From JAVJPJ01 sp040217295 (GTDB taxonomy: Bacteria > Pseudomonadota > Alphaproteobacteria > Rhodobacterales > Rhodobacteraceae): a stretch of 10,947 nt of DNA. The translations under genes were made by a program, and so were the position numbers. Under the pieces are notes generated by a model, which saw only the letters and a list, made by a program, of their open reading frames with translations, made no database searches and was not told the DNA's origin. The stretch covers positions 1 through 10,947 of the forward strand of contig CAYWTM010000114.1 of NCBI GenBank assembly GCA_964460185.1, read 5' to 3'. Shown here piece after piece: positions 6,503-10,947 of the stretch. Numbering within the stretch: position 1 is the first letter of the stretch; the number at the start of each line of letters is the position of its first letter.

Positions 6503-7594
6503 ATGCCGACGACATTCAATGTCATATTCCTGGGCAATTTCGATGACTTCGACACGAACGAGGGTGACTCGCTTGCCGAGAACGCTGGGGCGCTCGAGGG
6601 GCTGACCATCGGCGGGTTCGGTGATTCGCTGGTCAATCGCATGCAGGAGCTTTCGCGCGGACCAAACAGCCGGGACTACGACAGCGACGGCAACACCTAC
6701 TACGATCAGAACGATGCCACCCCCGAAACGTTCCGGATCGACGGCGGTGCGGAACAAGGGTTCGATTCCAGCGTCGTCTACAATGCCACCCTTACATATC
6801 TCGATGGCAGCACCGCCATCATCACGGCTGTCGTATTCCAGGATACAAGTGGAAACACCTACCTGGCCCCTGAATTCGAAGCCAACGCCGACCAGGCCGC
6901 GCTGGAAGCGGGGCCATTGCTGTCGATCACGTTCGACAGTCTTTCGGGCGCGTCCTTCCTGGGGATGAGCGGCAATCGCGAGAATTTCGATTTCGTGCCG
7001 TGTTTCACGTCCGGGACCCGCATCGCGACGCCCAGTGGCTGGCGCATGGTGGAGGATCTGAAAGTCGGGGATATTGTCATGACGCAAGATCATGGCTTTC
7101 AGGCCATCCGGTGGATCGGGGCCACGACACGGGTCGTCCAAGGCGCACTGCGACCCGTTCGTATCGCTCAAGGGGCCCTCGGCTTTGGCCTGCCTCAGCG
7201 GGATCTTCTTGTATCCCAACAACATCGGATGTTGATCCGGTCCCGAATTGCGGCGCGGATGACCGGAAAATCGGAGATTCTGATCCCTGCCAAAAAGCTT
7301 CTGGGGCTGCCCGGCATCACCATTGCCGAGGATGTCGAGCAGGTCACCTATCTTCATCTCCTGTTCGACCGGCACGAGATCATCTTTGCCGAGGGCGCGC
7401 CAACGGAATCCCTCTTGCCGGGTCCGCAGGCCCTTGCCGGTCTTGGACCCGCAGCAGAAGCGGAGTTGAGAGCCCTGTTTCCCGAGCTGGAAGACATGGG
7501 GCTGGTTCCGGCGCGCATGATCCCGCGCGGCGGAATGCAGCGGCAATTGCAGGCCCGTCATTTGCGCAACGGAAAACCTGTTTTGCAGGCTTGA
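6503..7594 (+). CDS. Hint-domain (Hedgehog/intein-type) protein
   Basis: This 363-residue protein has two parts. The N-terminal half (about 1-160) is acidic: MPTTFNVIFLGNFDDFDTNEG, then a DYDSDGNTYYDQND stretch (58-71) that looks like a calcium-binding loop, then beta-rich YNATLTYLDGSTAIITAVVFQDTSGNTYLAPE (93-124). The second half is a Hint domain: CFTSGTRIATPSGWRMVEDL starting at C167, VGDIVMTQDHGFQAIRWIG (188-206), PVRIAQGALGFGLPQRDLLVSQQHRML (218-244), and VTYLHLLFDRHEIIFAEGAPTES (281-303). This matches the Hint_2-type domain common in roseobacters. The lead cysteine of the autoprocessing fold and H241/H291 are kept; whether it cleaves itself, and its role, are unknown. No typical N-terminal signal peptide is seen. 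Start: an in-frame TGA at 6491 leaves ATG 6503 as the first ATG, but the ribosome site is weak. It lies alone between the rplA terminator and rplJ. Confidence 0.85.
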   Translation: MPTTFNVIFLGNFDDFDTNEGDSLAENAGALEGLTIGGFGDSLVNRMQELSRGPNSRDYDSDGNTYYDQNDATPETFRIDGGAEQGFDSSVVYNATLTYLDGSTAIITAVVFQDTSGNTYLAPEFEANADQAALEAGPLLSITFDSLSGASFLGMSGNRENFDFVPCFTSGTRIATPSGWRMVEDLKVGDIVMTQDHGFQAIRWIGATTRVVQGALRPVRIAQGALGFGLPQRDLLVSQQHRMLIRSRIAARMTGKSEILIPAKKLLGLPGITIAEDVEQVTYLHLLFDRHEIIFAEGAPTESLLPGPQALAGLGPAAEAELRALFPELEDMGLVPARMIPRGGMQRQLQARHLRNGKPVLQA

Positions 7595-7904
7595 GGCGTT
7601 TTCGCGCCGCAACGGTGGACGCTGCCGGGCGTATTGGTCTGGTCGCCTACCCGAACTTCCCTTGCAAGGCGGTGCTGACGTTGAATTCCCACCGTCATCA
7701 CGACACCAAAGCCGGTACGAAACCTGCAGCACGGTGCAGTCCCATTGCACGATCTCGGTTGTGTCCAGCACCGGCGGGGTCTACCCGTTCACGTCGCTGT
7801 TTCTTGCCGGTTTGGGCATCTGTTGGCCCTGATACACTTGGCGCGCGGTATTTTTGCCGTTGACCCTTGGCAAACCCGGCGTTCGGGGGTAACCACCTCC
7901 CTGC
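7595..7904. other. Stretch with no recognisable gene between the Hint gene and its distal terminator
   Basis: About 310 bases follow the Hint stop codon, with no gene I can support on either strand. Open frames here are extensions of shadow frames and lack ribosome sites. A minus-strand frame from about 7771 begins VLDTTEIVQWDCTVLQVSYR, but it resembles no family I know and continues antisense through the Hint gene. TTGGCA (7867-7872) with TAACCA (7890-7895) at 17 bases is a weak promoter-like pair. The stretch ends in a strong terminator hairpin. Confidence 0.45.
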
Positions 7905-7935
7905 AAAGAGCGTGCGATTCGTCGGACGCTCTTTT
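7905..7935 (+). terminator. Rho-independent terminator upstream of rplJ
   Basis: A 9-bp stem AAAGAGCGT (7905-7913) / ACGCTCTTT (7926-7934), with a small inner CGA/TCG helix and a TTCG loop, leads into TTTT. It insulates rplJ from upstream transcription. The transcript it ends is either the Hint mRNA with a long 3' untranslated region or an unrecognised RNA. Confidence 0.88.
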
Positions 7936-8036
7936 GCGTTTCGTCCGAGACGGTGGGTTGGGGCCCAAAACCCCGTTAAATCCTGCCTGAGATGAAATCA
8001 GACATGCGTTTCAAGGCTCGGTCCGTCTGAGCGCTT

Positions 8037-8111
8037 GGCGGTGCTGGTTTCGATCAAACGGACCAACAACCGCCGGAGCGATCCGGTTAACTGAGCCGGG
8101 GGGAGACCCCC
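8037..8111 (+). promoter_or_regulatory. L10 leader-type autoregulatory RNA upstream of rplJ
   Basis: The outer stem GGCGGT (8037-8042) / ACCGCC (8069-8074) encloses an inner GTTT/AAAC hairpin (8047-8050 and 8056-8059), with an asymmetric GGACCAACA side that could form a kink. A second small hairpin CCGG/CCGG (8073-8086) and a GGGGG/CCCCC hairpin (8099-8111) follow just ahead of the ribosome site. In bacteria the L10(L12) complex binds such a leader to repress rplJL translation. The position and shape fit; no covariance check could be made. Confidence 0.6.
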
Positions 8112-8127
8112 AAACTGGAGTAAACCT

Positions 8128-8640
8128 GTGGATAGAGCCCAGAAAGAGAAAGTGGTCGAGGAACTCGGCCAAATCTTTGAAAGCTCTGGCGTCGTGGTAG
8201 TGGCACACTACCAGGGCCTCACGGTTGCCGAGATGCAGGACCTGCGCGCAAAAGTTCGCGAAGTGGGTGGGTCCGTGCGTGTCGCCAAGAACAAGCTCGC
8301 CAAGATTGCCCTTGATGGAAAGCCTGCCGCTGGCATCGCCGACCTGATGACGGGCATGACCGTTCTCGCCTATTCCGAAGACCCGGTCGCAGCCGCCAAG
8401 GCCGCGGACGAGTACGCCAAGAGCAATGACAAATACGTCATTCTTGGTGGTGCAATGGGCGAAAGCATTCTCGACGTCGATGGTGTGAAGGCCGTCGCCA
8501 AGATGCCGTCCCGCGAGGAGCTTATTGCCTCCATCGTTGGCTGCATTGGCGCACCTGCATCGAACATCGCCGGCGCGATTGGCGCACCTGCTTCGAATAT
8601 CGCATCCATCCTTTCGACTATCGAAGAGAAGGCGGCGTAA
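8128..8640 (+). CDS. rplJ: 50S ribosomal protein L10
   Basis: The product is 170 residues (typical length about 165-172). L10 anchors the L7/L12 dimers to the ribosomal stalk and binds 23S rRNA next to L11. The start is GTG, in GTGGATAGAGCCCAG (MDRAQKEKVVEEL), with GGAG 7 bases upstream. The rRNA-binding globular part includes VVVVAHYQGLTVAEMQDLR (22-40) and the basic VRVAKNKLAKIAL (50-62). The C-terminal helix that carries L7/L12 is preceded by a near-perfect 11-residue tandem repeat: IGAPASNIAGA (140-150) and IGAPASNIASI (151-161), a 33-base DNA repeat at 8545-8610. The gene is followed by rplL after 63 bases and preceded by an L10-type leader. Confidence 0.97.
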   Translation: MDRAQKEKVVEELGQIFESSGVVVVAHYQGLTVAEMQDLRAKVREVGGSVRVAKNKLAKIALDGKPAAGIADLMTGMTVLAYSEDPVAAAKAADEYAKSNDKYVILGGAMGESILDVDGVKAVAKMPSREELIASIVGCIGAPASNIAGAIGAPASNIASILSTIEEKAA

Positions 8641-8703
8641 GCACCCGATTGAGACCCGCCCCTTGCGGCGTTGGAACACAACCCTACATACGGAACTTGA
8701 AAA

Positions 8704-9081
8704 ATGGCTGATCTGAAAAAACTCGCAGAAGAGATCGTCGGTCTTACCCTCCTGGAAGCCCAGGAACTCAAGACCATTCTCAAAGATGAATACGGCATCG
8801 AGCCCGCCGCTGGCGGCGCAGTGATGATGGCTGGTCCCGCTGGCGACGCCGGCGCGGCAGCTGCCGAAGAAAAGACCGAATTCGACGTCGTTCTGAAGAA
8901 CGCCGGCGCACAGAAGATCAACGTGATCAAAGAAGTGCGTGCGATCACCGGTCTTGGCCTGAAAGAAGCCAAGGACCTGGTCGAAGCCGGTGGCAAGATC
9001 AAGGAAGGCGTCGACAAAGCCGAAGCAGAAGACATCAAGGGCAAGCTGGAAGCAGCTGGCGCCGAAGTCGAGCTGGCCTGA
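8704..9081 (+). CDS. rplL: 50S ribosomal protein L7/L12
   Basis: The product is 125 residues, the standard length. L7/L12 forms the flexible multi-copy stalk that recruits and activates EF-Tu, EF-G, IF2 and RF3. The N-terminal dimerisation domain is about 1-32 (ADLKKLAEEIVGLTLLEAQEL). An Ala/Gly-rich hinge covers about 36-56. The C-terminal factor-binding domain begins at TEFDVVLKNAG and contains KINVIKEVRAITGLGLKEAKDLVE (about 73-96). The loop usually containing proline reads AGGKIKEGV here. The ribosome site is modest (GGAA 8 bases upstream) for so abundant a protein. It is co-transcribed with rplJ; strong hairpins follow before rpoB. Confidence 0.97.
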   Translation: MADLKKLAEEIVGLTLLEAQELKTILKDEYGIEPAAGGAVMMAGPAGDAGAAAAEEKTEFDVVLKNAGAQKINVIKEVRAITGLGLKEAKDLVEAGGKIKEGVDKAEAEDIKGKLEAAGAEVELA

Positions 9082-9094
9082 GGTCACGCAATAT

Positions 9095-9118
9095 CCCCTG
9101 CGCCAGCTGGCGCAGGGG
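9095..9118 (+). promoter_or_regulatory. Perfect palindromic hairpin after rplL, possible attenuator or RNase III site
   Basis: CCCCTGCGCC (9095-9104), loop AGCT, GGCGCAGGGG (9109-9118): a perfect 10-bp stem, and the whole 24 bases form a perfect DNA palindrome. It begins 13 bases after the rplL stop. No T-tract follows (ACCCCAAAA), so it is not a standard intrinsic terminator. The rplL-rpoB gap of E. coli holds an attenuator and an RNase III site, which makes a similar role plausible. Confidence 0.6.
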
Positions 9119-9128
9119 ACCCCAAAAT

Positions 9129-9160
9129 GGCTGGGCCCGGGTGCAATTCCGGGTCCAGCT
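9129..9160 (+). promoter_or_regulatory. Second long hairpin in the rplL-rpoB gap
   Basis: The arms GGCTGGGCCCGG (9129-9140) and CCGGGTCCAGCT (9149-9160) form about 12 pairs, including two G-U, around an 8-base loop. It lies 10 bases after the first hairpin and has no T-tract. Probably part of the same processing or attenuation element. A third, weaker CTGCCG/CGGCAG hairpin lies at 9230-9247. Confidence 0.5.
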
Positions 9161-9341
9161 ATACGCGTCTTAGAAAGGGCCTCGGCAATCACGGGGTGTT
9201 TTCTTAGACGACGGCACAAGGATCGGGTTCTGCCGGTGGGACGGCAGACGGATTGATCCGCCAAGTCTTGTTTCTTGCGAGCACTCCGCCGAGCCCCCGG
9301 CGGCAGGAGGGCCGCGCGAGAGAGAAAGGTGCGCGACCATC

Positions 9342-10947
9342 ATGGTTCAGACCTACGCAGGCCAGAAACGTATCCGCAAATTCTACGGCAAAATCCGCGA
9401 AGTGCTGGAAATGCCGAACCTGATCGAGGTGCAGAAGTCGTCCTACGACCTGTTCCTGAAATCCGGTGATCAGGCACAGCCCCTTGATGGCGAAGGCATC
9501 ATGGGCGTGTTCCAGTCGGTCTTTCCGATCAAGGACTTCAACGAAACAGCCGTGCTGGAGTTCGTGAAATACGAACTTGAGCAGCCGAAATTCGACGTGG
9601 AAGAGTGCCAGCAGCGCGACCTTACCTATGCCGCGCCGCTGAAAGTCACCCTGCGTCTGATCGTGTTCGATATCGATGAAGACACCGGTGCAAAGTCGGT
9701 CAAGGACATCAAGGAACAAGACGTGTTCATGGGCGACATGCCCCTGATGACGCCGAACGGGACGTTCATCGTGAACGGAACCGAGCGCGTGATCGTGTCC
9801 CAGATGCACCGTTCGCCGGGTGTGTTCTTTGACCATGACAAGGGCAAGACCCATTCCTCGGGTCGGCTGTTGTTTGCCTGCCGCATCATTCCCTATCGCG
9901 GCAGCTGGCTGGATTTCGAATTCGACGCCAAGGACATCGTGTTCGCGCGCATCGACCGTCGGCGCAAGCTGCCGGTCACGACGCTGCTTTATGCGCTGGG
10001 TCTCGATCAGGAAGGCATCATGGATGCCTATTACGATACGGTTGAATTCAAGCTGGTGAAGAACAAGGGCTGGGCCACCAAGTTCTTCCCCGAACGTGCT
10101 CGCGGCACCCGCCCGACCCATGACCTGGTTGACGCCGATACCGGCGAAGTGATTGCCGAAGCCGGCAAGAAGGTCACACCGCGCGCGGTCAAGAAACTGA
10201 TCGACGAAGGCAATGTGAAGCGCCTGTTGCTGCCATTCGACCAGATCGTCGGCCGTTTTGTCGCCAAGGACATCATCAACGAGGAAACCGGTGCGATCTA
10301 TGTCGAAGCCGGCGATGAGTTGACGTGGGAACTCGGCAAGGATGGTGAAGTTTCCGGTGGCACGCTGAAAGAGCTGATGGATGCGGGCATCACCGATATT
10401 CCGGTTCTCGACATCGACAACATCAATGTAGGTGCGTACATCCGCAACACGGTGGCGGCCGACAAGAACCTGAACCGCAACACCGCGCTGATGGATATCT
10501 ACCGCGTCATGCGTCCGGGTGAACCGCCGACCGTGGAGGCCGCCTCGGCCCTGTTCGACCAGTTGTTCTTTGACAGCGAGCGCTATGACCTGTCGGCTGT
10601 TGGCCGGGTCAAGATGAACATGCGTCTGGCGCTTGACGCCGATGACACGCAGCGCACGCTTCGCAAGGAAGACATCATCGCGTGTATCAAGGCGCTGGTG
10701 GAACTGCGCGACGGCAAGGGCGATATCGACGACATCGACCACCTGGGCAACCGCCGGGTGCGGTCGGTCGGCGAGCTGATGGAAAACCAGTACCGCGTGG
10801 GTCTTCTGCGGATGGAGCGCGCCATCAAGGAACGCATGTCGTCCGTCGAGATCGACACGGTCATGCCGCAGGATCTGATCAACGCGAAACCTGCGGCGGC
10901 TGCCGTGCGTGAATTCTTCGGCTCTTCGCAGCTGTCGCAGTTCATGG
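9342..10947 (+). CDS. rpoB: DNA-directed RNA polymerase subunit beta (5' part, cut by window edge)
   Basis: The frame is open from the ATG at 9342 to the right edge: 535 complete codons of a gene that normally encodes about 1380 residues. RpoB forms, with RpoC, the catalytic core of RNA polymerase. The start MVQTYAGQKRIRKFYGKIREV is typical of alphaproteobacteria. Conserved segments include TPNGTFIVNGTERVIVSQ and HRSPGVFFDHDKGK (about 139-169), RGSWLDFEFDAKD (about 187-199), and the DDIDHLGNRRVRSVGEL stretch near residues 464-480. The final residues FFGSSQLSQFM are the start of rifampicin-resistance cluster I. AAAGGTG lies about 10 bases upstream of the ATG. It follows rplL after 260 bases with no T-tailed terminator, so it is probably read from rplJL. 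Confidence 0.98.
   Translation, partial: MVQTYAGQKRIRKFYGKIREVLEMPNLIEVQKSSYDLFLKSGDQAQPLDGEGIMGVFQSVFPIKDFNETAVLEFVKYELEQPKFDVEECQQRDLTYAAPLKVTLRLIVFDIDEDTGAKSVKDIKEQDVFMGDMPLMTPNGTFIVNGTERVIVSQMHRSPGVFFDHDKGKTHSSGRLLFACRIIPYRGSWLDFEFDAKDIVFARIDRRRKLPVTTLLYALGLDQEGIMDAYYDTVEFKLVKNKGWATKFFPERARGTRPTHDLVDADTGEVIAEAGKKVTPRAVKKLIDEGNVKRLLLPFDQIVGRFVAKDIINEETGAIYVEAGDELTWELGKDGEVSGGTLKELMDAGITDIPVLDIDNINVGAYIRNTVAADKNLNRNTALMDIYRVMRPGEPPTVEAASALFDQLFFDSERYDLSAVGRVKMNMRLALDADDTQRTLRKEDIIACIKALVELRDGKGDIDDIDHLGNRRVRSVGELMENQYRVGLLRMERAIKERMSSVEIDTVMPQDLINAKPAAAAVREFFGSSQLSQFM

Noticed and set aside
6380..7771. Minus-strand open frame of 463 codons across the Hint gene
   Set aside because: Shadow of the Hint gene; no ribosome site or recognisable domain. 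Only its first 40 or so codons lie outside the gene, and they match nothing known to me.
7860..7895. TTGGCA-N17-TAACCA as the rplJ promoter
   Set aside because: It would start just before the terminator hairpin at 7905, which makes no sense for rplJ, and the -10 match is poor. The true rplJ promoter probably lies in 7936-8030, where I found no clear hexamer pair.
9204..10742. Long minus-strand open frame (512 codons) across rpoB
   Set aside because: Antisense shadow of rpoB, whose own frame is fully conserved and open to the edge.
1..10947. CRISPR arrays, insertion sequences, attachment sites, prophage genes
   Set aside because: No spaced repeats, transposase or integrase frames, or tRNA-end duplications were seen.

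Overview
The window reads as chromosomal DNA of an alphaproteobacterium, most likely Rhodobacterales (roseobacter group). The grounds are high GC, the block tuf - tRNA-Trp - secE - nusG - rplK - rplA - rplJ - rplL - rpoB, protein sequences that read as roseobacter-like (L11, L1, L10, L7/L12, RpoB), and a Hint-domain protein of the kind common in that group. No mobile element, CRISPR array or phage gene was seen. It is mostly a core housekeeping region with a few local oddities.

Layout: bases 2-55 are the last codons of EF-Tu (tuf), followed by a strong terminator. Bases 206-3413 hold four genes that interrupt the usual tuf/tRNA-Trp neighbourhood: a ZntB/CorA-type metal transporter (+), a short unknown protein (-), decarboxylating 6-phosphogluconate dehydrogenase (+), and a small predicted exported protein (-). 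tRNA-Trp (CCA anticodon) lies at 3541-3616, then secE and nusG. These two are separated by a terminator-like hairpin, and nusG is closed by a strong terminator. Next comes a leader RNA that fits an L1-type autoregulatory site, then rplK and rplA. rplA carries an apparent one-base deletion that breaks the reading frame, and is followed by a perfect-stem terminator.

Bases 6317-8030 split the L11-L1 unit from the L10-L7/L12-RpoB unit. This stretch carries one gene, a 363-residue Hint-domain protein, plus about 310 bases with no recognisable gene and another terminator. After it come an L10-leader-like RNA, rplJ (GTG start), rplL, an intergenic region with strong hairpins, and the first 535 codons of rpoB, which runs off the right edge inside the rifampicin-resistance region.

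How it works together: the core genes supply EF-Tu, tRNA-Trp, a Sec translocon subunit, a transcription elongation factor, the L1 and L11/L10/L12 stalk proteins and the RNA polymerase beta subunit. Expression appears to be cut into units by terminators (after tuf, between secE and nusG, after nusG, after rplA, before rplJ) and tuned by ribosomal-protein leader RNAs. The most notable observations are the rplA frameshift (most simply a sequence error), the Hint gene placed between two ribosomal-protein units, and the paired hairpins between rplL and rpoB.
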